This document shows, in pieces, positions 8,937 through 15,842 of a stretch of DNA of 22,572 bases (positions are counted from its first letter, which is position 1; the number at the start of each line of letters is the position of its first letter). The notes under the pieces were generated by a model. The model was given only the letters and a program-made list of their open reading frames with translations. It was not told where the DNA came from and ran no database searches. The DNA lies in assembly GCA_900557165.1 (NCBI GenBank), contig USRS01000033.1, positions 1 to 22,572 on the forward strand, written 5' to 3'. The translations under genes were made by a program, and so were the position numbers. The DNA comes from an uncultured Clostridium sp. Lineage in GTDB: Bacteria > Bacillota > Clostridia > Peptostreptococcales > Peptostreptococcaceae.

Positions 8937-8997
8937 TTTATAATTTTATATTAACATATAGTAAATCTATAATATAGTAACTTTTATATTTTTACTA
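8937..8997 (-). promoter_or_regulatory. galR promoter with TAGTAA half-sites
   Basis: The minus strand shows TTTACT (8965-8960), a 17-base spacer, and TATAAA (8942-8937). TAGTAA half-sites at 8959-8964 and 8975-8980 and an inverted TTACTA at 8992-8997 surround the -35 box. The same half-site makes up the palindrome in front of galK, which suggests autoregulation. Confidence 0.4.
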
Positions 8998-9019
8998 TTT
9001 TTTTACTTATCTTTTTATA

Positions 9020-9063
9020 AAAATAACTCTAGTTAAAATATATACCTTAACTAGAGTTATTTT
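9020..9063 (-). terminator. metQ terminator
   Basis: A perfect 17-bp inverted repeat (9020-9036 with 9047-9063, core TAACTCTAGTTAA) with a ten-base loop. T-runs flank both sides, so it can act on either strand; on the minus strand it lies about 30 bases after the metQ stop. Confidence 0.85.
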
Positions 9064-9094
9064 TATTTATGTATAAATTTATTTTTTAATTTTA

Positions 9095-9790
9095 TTAAAA
9101 TACAAGTACTACAATACCTTCATATTTCTTTTCTATTAATTCTCTACATTTATCTGATGTTAATACTTCTTTTAGTATTTTAATTTTTTCATTATCTTTA
9201 TCATCTATTCTATACGCTAATAAGTTTGCATATTCATCATTTACAGGAGCTTTATAAATCCCATCTTTATCTGCACTTAGTCCTGCAGGTATGGCATAAG
9301 TTGTATCTACAAATCCAGCTGTAACATCTTCTAATGTTATTAGTCCTAAACTTTCTAAATATCTTAAAGATTTTGATGCAGAAGCAGCATTATCACTTAT
9401 GGCAATTTTATCGCCTTTTTTTAATTCTTCAATAAAATCAATTTTCTTTGAATATAATACTCCTGGACAAACATATAATTTAGAGCCTGCCATTATCTCA
9501 TAACCTTTATTTTTTACAGCTTCATCCAAATAAGGTTTATGTTGAAATAAATTTGCATCAATTTCTCCATTATGAAGAGCTTCATTAGGTAATATATAAT
9601 CTTCAAATGTTACAATTTCAAGGTCATATCCTTTTTCTTCTATCATAGGTTTTAATTCTTCTAATAACTCTCCTCCTGGAACTAAAGTTGCTCCAACTTT
9701 AATAACTTTGTCATCCTTAGATTGAGATGAACATCCTACTACTGATACACATAGTAATGCGCTTAATGCTAAGCTTAATATTTTTTTAAT
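9095..9790 (-). CDS. metQ: MetQ/NlpA-family substrate-binding lipoprotein; start codon abnormal or frameshifted
   Basis: Membrane-anchored substrate-binding protein of a methionine-type ABC importer. From the ATT at 9790 the product has 231 residues: a signal peptide beginning MKKILSLALSALLC if ATT is read as Met, lipobox VVGC with Cys20, then the NlpA domain (VGATLVPGGELLEELKPMIE; ANLFQHKPYLDE; AISDNAASASKSLRYLE). No ATG, GTG or TTG start fits this frame near the ribosome site. The ATG at 9795, ideally spaced after AGGGGGAG, reads MKLKKY and stops; one more A in the seven-A run at 9781-9787 would join it to the lipoprotein. An in-frame GTG at 9847 would translate the upstream terminator and is rejected. 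Either a one-base deletion or a rare ATT start. No metN or metI adjoins, so the substrate is uncertain. Confidence 0.75.
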   Translation of the reverse strand: MKKILSLALSALLCVSVVGCSSQSKDDKVIKVGATLVPGGELLEELKPMIEEKGYDLEIVTFEDYILPNEALHNGEIDANLFQHKPYLDEAVKNKGYEIMAGSKLYVCPGVLYSKKIDFIEELKKGDKIAISDNAASASKSLRYLESLGLITLEDVTAGFVDTTYAIPAGLSADKDGIYKAPVNDEYANLLAYRIDDKDNEKIKILKEVLTSDKCRELIEKKYEGIVVLVF

Positions 9791-9813
9791 TTCATATATT
9801 CTCCCCCTTAAAA

Positions 9814-9840
9814 CAAAAAAACTTGAGTATAAACTCAAGC
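9814..9840 (-). terminator. Adenine deaminase terminator, directly upstream of metQ
   Basis: CTTGAGT (9822-9828) and ACTCAAG (9833-9839) form a stem with a four-base loop, followed by seven T on the minus strand. It ends only about 20 bases before the metQ ATG at 9795, leaving no room for a separate promoter. It may act as an attenuator on read-through from ade. Confidence 0.75.
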
Positions 9841-9878
9841 TTTTCACGAATTTATTTTTTATATTTGCTTTAATTGAT

Positions 9879-11606
9879 TTATATTAAATCTATGAATTCA
9901 AACTTTTGCACATCAAATAATCCTTTATCTGTAAGCTTTATTTCTGGAATAACAGGAAGAGCTAAAAATGATAGCGTTAAAAATGGATCTATATCTTTAC
10001 TAACCTTTAATTTGTTATATGCAATATCCATAAGTTTTTCAAATTTATAATTTACATATTCTATATCTTTATCACTCATCAATCCCCCAATATTTAACGT
10101 CAAACTTTCTAATATTTGATTAGATGATGATATAGCAATTCCTCCATCCATATCTATAACTTTATTTACTGCATTCACAATATCTTTGTCATTATCTCCT
10201 ACCACTATAATATTATGTGAATCATGAGATATACTGGTAGCAATAGCTCCATTATATAGTTTAAAATTTTTCACAAGCCCAATTCCTATATTTCCTGTAT
10301 TTTTATGTCTTTCTATTACTGCTAGTTTTAATATATCTTTGTTTTTATTAAATTGAAACTTATTATTTTTAATTTCAACTACTTCTTTTTCTTTTTTAGT
10401 TATTAAACTATAAGGTTGCAAAGTAATAATATTAACCTTTTCTTCTCCAATTTCTTTTTTAAAATAAATTTGTATATCATTTTCATTAATTTTTGAACAG
10501 TTAATAGTTTTCATCACTTTAGAAAAATTATTCTTATCCGTTTTAAATAAAGGCTGTTTTTCTTTTGCTACCAATATTCCATCTTTATAAACGTCTTCTA
10601 TATTAAACTCTTCTAAATCATCTATTATTATTAAATCAGCTTTATATCCTGGTGCTATGGCTCCTAAATTATTTAAATTATAACAGTTAGCAGGATTTAT
10701 CGTTGCCATTTGTATTGCCGTTATTGGATTTATGCCATTTTCTATTGCTAATTTCACATTATAATCTATGTGTCCTTCTTTTAATAAATGGTCTGGATGT
10801 TTATCATCTGTACATAATAAAATCCTTTGAGCATTATAATTATTTACACCTTTTATAAGATTATTTAAATTTTTAGTAGCTGAACCTTCTCTTATCATAA
10901 TATACATTCCTAGTCTCAGTTTTTCTAACATTTCTTCTACTGTAGAGCATTCATGATCTGTTTTAATTCCACTTAAAATATAAGCATTTAAATTCTCTCC
11001 TTTTACACATGGAGCATGGCCATCTATAAACTTTTTATTTTTATGAACTAAATTTAACTTATCCATTACATCCCTATCTTTATATATTATACCAGGATAA
11101 TTCATCATTTCGCCCAATCCTAATACTCTTGGATTATTTATATATTTTTCTAAATCTTTTGCTAAAAGTTTTGCTCCTGAATTTTCAAAATTTGTTGACG
11201 GTACACAAGAAGGCAACATTACATATGTATTTAAAGGTAGTTTTTTTGTTGAACTTAATATATATTCAATTCCATCTAAGCCACATACATTGGATATTTC
11301 ATGAGGGTCGGCAATTATAGTAGTTGTGCCCCTTGGCACAATTGCTTTTGCAAATTCTTTTGGTGATAACATGGATGATTCTATATGAACATGAGCATCT
11401 ATAAATCCTGGAGATATATATTTATTATTTACATCTATATTTTTTTCTCCTGTATAATTTCCAATGCCAACTACTATTCCATCATGTATTGCCACATCTC
11501 CTTTTATAATTTCATGTGTAAATACATTTATTATATTTGCATTTTTAAATACTAAATCTGGTTTTTTATTTTTAATTGACATATCTATTAATTCACTAAT
11601 GTACAT
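9879..11606 (-). CDS. ade: Adenine deaminase
   Basis: Metal-dependent amidohydrolase that converts adenine to hypoxanthine and ammonia in purine salvage; 575 residues, the usual length. Metal and catalytic motifs include SPGFIDAHVHIESSML (about 65-80), ADPHEISNVCG (99-109), the GHAP His, and TDDKHPDHLLKEGHID. The C-terminal adenine-deaminase domain contains ATSISHDSHNIIVVGDND and GGIAISS. The ATG at 11606 has GGGAGGG a few bases upstream. It is monocistronic or leads into metQ past a terminator. No purine riboswitch is recognisable in the short leader. The ammonia-releasing function parallels the urease operon nearby, but no shared control is visible. Confidence 0.93.
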   Translation of the reverse strand: MYISELIDMSIKNKKPDLVFKNANIINVFTHEIIKGDVAIHDGIVVGIGNYTGEKNIDVNNKYISPGFIDAHVHIESSMLSPKEFAKAIVPRGTTTIIADPHEISNVCGLDGIEYILSSTKKLPLNTYVMLPSCVPSTNFENSGAKLLAKDLEKYINNPRVLGLGEMMNYPGIIYKDRDVMDKLNLVHKNKKFIDGHAPCVKGENLNAYILSGIKTDHECSTVEEMLEKLRLGMYIMIREGSATKNLNNLIKGVNNYNAQRILLCTDDKHPDHLLKEGHIDYNVKLAIENGINPITAIQMATINPANCYNLNNLGAIAPGYKADLIIIDDLEEFNIEDVYKDGILVAKEKQPLFKTDKNNFSKVMKTINCSKINENDIQIYFKKEIGEEKVNIITLQPYSLITKKEKEVVEIKNNKFQFNKNKDILKLAVIERHKNTGNIGIGLVKNFKLYNGAIATSISHDSHNIIVVGDNDKDIVNAVNKVIDMDGGIAISSSNQILESLTLNIGGLMSDKDIEYVNYKFEKLMDIAYNKLKVSKDIDPFLTLSFLALPVIPEIKLTDKGLFDVQKFEFIDLI

Positions 11607-11631
11607 AATATCCCTCCCATTATCGTTTTTT

Positions 11632-11660
11632 AATTTATGTTATCACATTTTTATTCACAA
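11632..11660 (-). promoter_or_regulatory. ade promoter
   Basis: On the minus strand, TTGTGA (11660-11655), a 17-base spacer, and TAAATT (11637-11632) lie about 25 bases before the ade start codon. Boxes are moderate. Confidence 0.45.
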
Positions 11661-11722
11661 TTAAGTTTTTTATGAAAACTTTTTTTATTTATATAAAACG
11701 ACTTTTAAAGTATTAACTAATA

Positions 11723-11749
11723 TATAATATACTTATACAATTTTGTATA
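11723..11749 (+). promoter_or_regulatory. -10 region and inverted repeat before the lysozyme gene
   Basis: TATAAT at 11723-11728 is a perfect -10 box, but no clear -35 lies 16-18 bases upstream. Just after it, TATACAA-TT-TTGTATA (11734-11749) is an inverted repeat with 7-bp arms across the expected transcription start, suitable for a repressor. The binding protein is unknown. Confidence 0.35.
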
Positions 11750-11782
11750 TTTTTGTAAATATTTTAATAAGGGGATAAATTT

Positions 11783-13273
11783 ATGAGAAATATAGTAAAA
11801 AAATTTGTAGTTATTTTTTTAGCTACTATAATAACACTGAGTAATTTTCTAAATACAAATTCTATTTTTGCAGCTGAAAATCTTGCTCTAGCTACTGGAT
11901 ATGTAAATATACCTTCTTGGATAACTAAAAAAGAGCTAAATGTAAGATCACAACCTTCACAAAAAAATTCTAAAATTTTAGGAACTATACCAGATGGCAG
12001 TTCAGTTAAAATTATAGATGCAACTACTGAAGATGAAGATAATGATAATTTTAGACAAGGTTGGTATAAAGTATCATATAAAAATTTAACTGGTTATGTT
12101 TTTGGTGATTATATAAAAATTCCTCAACAAGAAAAAATTTATACACCAAGTAATTATACTGCTATAAAAGGAATAGATTTAAGTTATCATCAAAATAATA
12201 TAGATTGGCAAAAAGTAAAAAATTCCGGTATTAAATTTGTTATTATTCGTGGTGGATATAGTACAATAGAAGATAAAAATTTTAAAACTCATATGGAAGG
12301 CGCTTTAAATGCTGGATTAGATGTAGGTGTATATTGGTACTCGAAAGCCTATACTTTAGAAAGCGCTAAGTCTGAAGCAAAAAAATGTATGGAAGTTGTT
12401 TCACCTTATAAAGATAAATTATCTTTTCCAATTTATTTTGATTTTGAAGAAGATGCCATAAATCGTGCTGAAGAAAATAATATACAAATGACTATGACAT
12501 TAGCTTCTAATATTGCTGAAACTTTTTTATCATCACTAAAATCAAAGGGATATAAATGTGGTATTTACAGTAATATTTTATATTCAAAATATTATTTTAC
12601 CGAAAAAATAAGAACATCTTATGATTTTTGGATTGCTCAATATACAGATGACATATCTTCAGGAAAATGTACATATTGGAATAAATATAATATGTGGCAA
12701 TACAGTAAAACTGGCAAAGTGGATGGTATAGATGGATATGTGGATTTAAATTATTACTACAAAAATAATCCTATAAACATATCAAAATCAACTATAAATA
12801 ATATTAGCAATCAAATATATAGCGGTAAATCAATTACACCAAATATAACAGTGAAATATAATAATAAAACTTTAATAAAAAACACAGATTACACTATAAA
12901 ATATAAAAATAATAAATCCATAGGAACTGCCAGTATTATTATAACAGGTAAAAATAATTATACAGGAAAAAAAACTATTACATTTAAAATAGTACCTCAA
13001 AGTGTTACAAATTTCAAAATTTCAAATGTTACACACAACATCGTAAAACTTACTTGGCCTAAAGTTTCTAATATCAGTGGATATGAAATTTACAGATCAA
13101 CTAGCAAAAATGGTACTTATTCTAAAATTACAACTACTAGTAATTTGAATTATATAAATAAAAAATTAAGCAAGAAAAAAACTTACTATTATAAAATTAG
13201 AACTTATAAAACTGTAAATAATAAAAAAATTTATGGCTCTTATAGTCCTATAAAATCAATTAAAACTAAATAA
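11783..13273 (+). CDS. Secreted SH3b-GH25 lysozyme with C-terminal Ig-like and FN3-like domains
   Basis: Exported muramidase of 496 residues. A signal peptide (about 1-31, cleavage near IFAA) precedes a bacterial SH3 domain (about 48-112: LNVRSQPSQ...LGTIPDGSSV...WYKVSY...GYVFGDYIKI). The GH25 domain (about 127-326) follows with D132 in KGIDLSYHQ, the catalytic pair D220/E222 in IYFDFEE, DFWIAQY and MWQYS. Residues 332-403 form a beta module of the kind seen in clostridial surface proteins (KSITPNITVKYNN...GTASIIITGKNNYTGK), and 406-494 an FN3-like module (VKLTWPKVSNISGYEIYRS). There is no LPXTG or membrane anchor, so wall attachment would be non-covalent. The ribosome site is AAGGGG. The gene is monocistronic and divergent from ade. 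Autolysin rather than phage endolysin is favoured by the signal peptide and the absence of phage genes. Confidence 0.9.
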   Translation: MRNIVKKFVVIFLATIITLSNFLNTNSIFAAENLALATGYVNIPSWITKKELNVRSQPSQKNSKILGTIPDGSSVKIIDATTEDEDNDNFRQGWYKVSYKNLTGYVFGDYIKIPQQEKIYTPSNYTAIKGIDLSYHQNNIDWQKVKNSGIKFVIIRGGYSTIEDKNFKTHMEGALNAGLDVGVYWYSKAYTLESAKSEAKKCMEVVSPYKDKLSFPIYFDFEEDAINRAEENNIQMTMTLASNIAETFLSSLKSKGYKCGIYSNILYSKYYFTEKIRTSYDFWIAQYTDDISSGKCTYWNKYNMWQYSKTGKVDGIDGYVDLNYYYKNNPINISKSTINNISNQIYSGKSITPNITVKYNNKTLIKNTDYTIKYKNNKSIGTASIIITGKNNYTGKKTITFKIVPQSVTNFKISNVTHNIVKLTWPKVSNISGYEIYRSTSKNGTYSKITTTSNLNYINKKLSKKKTYYYKIRTYKTVNNKKIYGSYSPIKSIKTK

Positions 13274-13286
13274 TTTTTAATAAAAT

Positions 13287-13327
13287 TCACTTCGTTCATG
13301 TCGCCAACGACTTCGTCCGTTGCTCAA
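13287..13327. repeat. GC-richer imperfect hairpin element, possible dispersed repeat
   Basis: A 40-base segment between the lysozyme stop and the terminator is clearly richer in G+C than its surroundings. It holds two ACTTCGT units (13289-13295 and 13310-13316), and CAACG...CGTTG (13305-13309 with 13317-13321) can fold with AC/GT inside into a bulged hairpin. It encodes no start-to-stop frame. Such composition in an AT-rich genome suggests a small dispersed element, but only one copy is visible here. Confidence 0.35.
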
Positions 13328-13330
13328 GCT

Positions 13331-13361
13331 AAAAGGTATGGCTTATAAAGCCATACCTTTT
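13331..13361. terminator. Bidirectional terminator, lysozyme / MATE transporter
   Basis: A perfect 14-bp stem (13331-13344 with 13348-13361, core GGTATGGCTT) with a three-base loop has A-run and T-run flanks, so it serves both converging genes. The last codons and stop of the transporter gene lie inside the stem. Confidence 0.9.
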
Positions 13362-14698
13362 TCTTGATTTTCTATTTCAATTTTCTTCATTTTTCTATAA
13401 TAAGTTAACATAAGTGGTACTGATGCTGCTATCCAAGCTAGTGGATCTGATAAACAAATTCCTGTAAACCCAATAACTTTTGGCAATGTAAATGCAACTA
13501 TAGCCCTTGCTATAAGCTCGAAAACACCTGCCATCATAGGTATAAATGAATCTCCCATACCTTGTAATACATTTCTATAGACAAATATAAATCCAAGTGG
13601 TATGAAAAATGCAGCTGAATAATTAAATACTTGTTGAGCATAATCATATATCTCTGCAGTCGGATTTTCTATAAACAGTGTTACAAAGTATTTTCCAAAG
13701 AATATAAGTACTGCTCCAGCTATTAAACTTGTTACTATGGAAACTAAATTCATTATACTCATTCCACTTTTAATTCTATCAAATTTTCCTGCACCTAAAT
13801 TTTGACCTGCATAGTTTGCTATTGTCACTCCAAAAGATATGGAAGGTTGCATTACTAATTGAAGAACTTTTGATGAAGCTGTATAAGATGCTATTACAGT
13901 CGAACCAAAAACATTTATGGCACTTTGTACAATTATTATACCTATGGCTGTTATTGAAAATTGTAATCCCATTGGTATTCCTACCTTTAAATGTTTATTG
14001 TAATAACTTGATTCAACCTTAAAGTTTTCTTTTTTCAATCTCAATACATTAAATTTCTTATAGCTATAAATTAAACATAAAATTGCTGAACATCCTTGAG
14101 CTATATTTGTAGCATATGCAGCTCCTGCTACACCCATTTTAAAATTAATTATAAATACTAAATCTAAAATAACATTTATTACTGATGAAACTATTAAAAA
14201 ATATAGTGGTGTTTTACTATCACCTAAAGCTCTAAGTATTCCAGCAGACATATTATAAAGAGCTTGTGTTATTATTCCTACAAAAATTATTGTTATATAA
14301 GTATTAGCATCTTTAAATATATTATCTGGCGTATTCATAGCTTTAAGAAGTGGTGTTTTTACTATTAAAGCTACAATTGTTATTACTATTGTCGATATTA
14401 TAGTCAAATTAATATTGCTTGCCACTGCTTTTTTTAAGCTAATTTCCTCTTTTGCTCCAAATTTTTGAGCTACTAATACAGCAAATCCACTTGTAAGCCC
14501 TTGTATCATTCCATTTACTAAAAAAAACATAGAACCCGTTGCACCTACTGCAGCCAATGCATTAACACCTACAAATCTCCCAACTATAATAGTATCTACC
14601 ATACTATATAACTGTTGAAATATATTTCCTATTAATAAGGGTATCGTAAAAAATATAAAAATTTTCAAGGGATTTCCCTTTGTCATATCATTAGTCAT
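13343..14698 (-). CDS. MATE-family multidrug/sodium (or proton) antiporter
   Basis: Integral membrane exporter of 451 residues with about 12 predicted hydrophobic segments in two repeated halves. The N-terminus TNDMTKGNPLKIFIFFTIPL and the motif GNIFQQLYSMVDTIIVGRFVG are typical of Firmicute MATE proteins (DinF/NorM superfamily). The second half begins near GIPMGLQFSITAIG and includes a YAGQNLGAGKFDRIK loop. Its substrate cannot be told from sequence. The ATG at 14698 follows AGGAG at ten bases. A strong promoter with an overlapping palindrome lies upstream, suggesting local repression by a regulator not encoded next to it. Its 3' end is embedded in the terminator shared with the lysozyme gene. 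Confidence 0.92.
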   Translation of the reverse strand: MTNDMTKGNPLKIFIFFTIPLLIGNIFQQLYSMVDTIIVGRFVGVNALAAVGATGSMFFLVNGMIQGLTSGFAVLVAQKFGAKEEISLKKAVASNINLTIISTIVITIVALIVKTPLLKAMNTPDNIFKDANTYITIIFVGIITQALYNMSAGILRALGDSKTPLYFLIVSSVINVILDLVFIINFKMGVAGAAYATNIAQGCSAILCLIYSYKKFNVLRLKKENFKVESSYYNKHLKVGIPMGLQFSITAIGIIIVQSAINVFGSTVIASYTASSKVLQLVMQPSISFGVTIANYAGQNLGAGKFDRIKSGMSIMNLVSIVTSLIAGAVLIFFGKYFVTLFIENPTAEIYDYAQQVFNYSAAFFIPLGFIFVYRNVLQGMGDSFIPMMAGVFELIARAIVAFTLPKVIGFTGICLSDPLAWIAASVPLMLTYYRKMKKIEIENQEKGMAL

Positions 14699-14785
14699 AT
14701 AATTACATCTCCTATATTTATTTTTAAATTAAAAAATGCACCCATCACATCTGTAATGTCTGCATCTATTCTTTCAATCTTATAA

Positions 14786-14814
14786 ATAATATCAGATAAG
14801 AATTTATAGGTCAA
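14786..14814 (-). promoter_or_regulatory. MATE gene promoter
   Basis: On the minus strand, TTGACC (14814-14809), a 17-base spacer, and TATTAT (14791-14786) preceded by TGA (extended -10). This is one of the best promoters in the window and lies about 90 bases before the gene. Confidence 0.65.
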
Positions 14815-14831
14815 TAAATATATTTACCTAT
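14806..14831. promoter_or_regulatory. Palindromic operator-like site over the MATE promoter
   Basis: A 26-bp imperfect palindrome with outer arms ATAGGT (14806-14811) and ACCTAT (14826-14831), 11 of 13 positions symmetric. It covers the -35 box. The size and symmetry suit a dimeric TetR- or MarR-type repressor; the regulator is not in this window. Confidence 0.45.
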
Positions 14832-14890
14832 TTTTTATGAAATCCTTTTATTAAAATAGTACTTTACAATATGAAAATTTAATTACTAAC

Positions 14891-14930
14891 AAAAAGAAAA
14901 AGATGTACTAAAATTAATACATCTTTTTCT
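14891..14930 (-). terminator. tRNA-Lys terminator
   Basis: A 13-bp stem (14895-14907 with 14918-14930, core AAAAAGATGTA) with a ten-base AT loop directly follows the tRNA CCA end on the minus strand. The stem sequence supplies T-runs on its 3' arm. Confidence 0.75.
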
Positions 14931-15005
14931 GGTGACCCATCCGAGACTCGAACTCGGGACACCCTGATTAAAAGTCAGGTGCTCTACCGGCTGAGCTAAT
15001 GAGTC
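14930..15005 (-). tRNA. tRNA-Lys (TTT anticodon)
   Basis: A complete 76-base cloverleaf on the minus strand. Acceptor arms GACTCAT/ATGGGTC pair over seven bases, D-loop AGCTCAGCCGGTAGAGC, anticodon stem CTGA/TCAG around the loop CTTTTAA (anticodon TTT), variable loop GGTGTC, T-arm with GTTCGAGTC. The 3' CCA is encoded. It reads lysine AAA/AAG, the dominant lysine codons in such AT-rich genes. A terminator follows immediately, and the flanks show no integrase or att-like duplication. Confidence 0.97.
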
Positions 15006-15115
15006 TTGATTAAATTTATCTTTCTTTATAATTAATTTACCCAGTTAAAGATTGTATATTCATGTATTATTTTTACAAATATACATAAAAATATATAATT
15101 TTCTTATTAAAACTT

Positions 15116-15138
15116 TTAATTTATATTTATGGTATAAT
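15116..15138 (+). promoter_or_regulatory. Extended -10 promoter of the cyclophilin gene
   Basis: TGGTATAAT (TATAAT at 15133-15138) is a perfect extended -10 box, 35 bases before the start codon. No convincing -35 box lies at 17 bases, which is acceptable for an extended -10 promoter. Confidence 0.55.
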
Positions 15139-15173
15139 ATGTTTATTATATTTATTTTAGAAGGTGATTAAAG

Positions 15174-15800
15174 ATGACAACAAAAAGAAAAAAAGGGGTT
15201 TTAGCAAGTTTTTTAGCAGGCGCAATGGCTCTTGTAGGATGTTCATCAAATGAAATTAATGATGAAGTTAGAACGCCTCCAAAAGAACTTCCTATAGCTA
15301 CTATAGTCGTAAAAAATTATGGAACTATAGAGGCTGAACTTTATCCTCATATAGCACCAAACACAGTAAATAATTTTATATCTCTAGCTAATAGTGGATT
15401 TTATGATAATTTAACTTTCCATAGAGTTATCAAAAACTTTATGATTCAAGGTGGAGATCCTGAGGGTAGCGGTATGGGCGGACCTGGTTATCGTATTAGA
15501 GGTGAATTTACAAAAAATAAATTTAAAAATGATTTAAAACATACAGAAGGTGTTTTATCTATGGCTAGAAGTCAGAGTAAAAACAGTGGCGGTAGTCAAT
15601 TCTTTATAATGACTAAAGATTCACCTCATTTAGATGGATCATATGCTTCTTTTGGTAAAGTTATAAAGGGTATGGATATTGTTCATAATATAGAAAATAC
15701 TGAAACTTTACCTGGAGATAGACCATCTGAAGATGTTATAATAGAATCTATAAAAGTTGATACTAAAGGTGAAAATTATCCTAAGCCAAATAAACTTTAA
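15174..15800 (+). CDS. Cyclophilin-type peptidyl-prolyl isomerase, predicted lipoprotein
   Basis: Extracytoplasmic proline isomerase of 208 residues. Residues 1-23 are a lipoprotein signal: KRKK, a hydrophobic stretch and lipobox LVGC with Cys23, predicting anchoring to the outer face of the membrane. The cyclophilin domain (about 41-195) has the catalytic Arg84 in FHRVIKNFMIQGGDP, the GMGGPGYRI loop, SQFFIMT at 141-147 and LDGSYASFGKVIKGMD. All main active-site elements are present. The ATG at 15174 has AAGGTG nine bases upstream. It is transcribed alone between a tRNA on the other strand and a strong terminator. It probably folds secreted or membrane proteins; a specific client is unknown. 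Confidence 0.93.
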   Translation: MTTKRKKGVLASFLAGAMALVGCSSNEINDEVRTPPKELPIATIVVKNYGTIEAELYPHIAPNTVNNFISLANSGFYDNLTFHRVIKNFMIQGGDPEGSGMGGPGYRIRGEFTKNKFKNDLKHTEGVLSMARSQSKNSGGSQFFIMTKDSPHLDGSYASFGKVIKGMDIVHNIENTETLPGDRPSEDVIIESIKVDTKGENYPKPNKL

Positions 15801-15805
15801 AAAAC

Positions 15806-15842
15806 AAAAAGACGAAATTTCTAATGATAATTTCGTCTTTTT
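15806..15842. terminator. Terminator shared by cyclophilin and TVP38 genes
   Basis: A perfect 14-bp stem (15806-15819 with 15829-15842, core AAGACGAAATT) with a nine-base loop and A/T runs on both sides. It begins six bases past the cyclophilin stop, and the last codons of the converging membrane-protein gene lie within it. Confidence 0.9.

Noticed and set aside
8453..8977. Plus-strand open frames opposite galR
   Set aside because: Antisense shadow of a well-defined LacI-family gene; no ribosome sites.
9796..9847. GTG start at 9847 for the MetQ lipoprotein
   Set aside because: The added residues would translate the ade terminator hairpin and the ribosome site itself, and would bury the signal peptide.
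9781..9880. SAM (S-box) riboswitch upstream of metQ
   Set aside because: The spacer is under 90 bases and contains only a simple terminator hairpin.
11607..11782. Purine riboswitch in front of adenine deaminase
   Set aside because: The leader after the predicted promoter is only about 25 bases, and no three-stem junction motif is visible.
14930..15005. Integration hotspot at tRNA-Lys
   Set aside because: No integrase, no duplicated tRNA 3' end and no change in gene character on either side.
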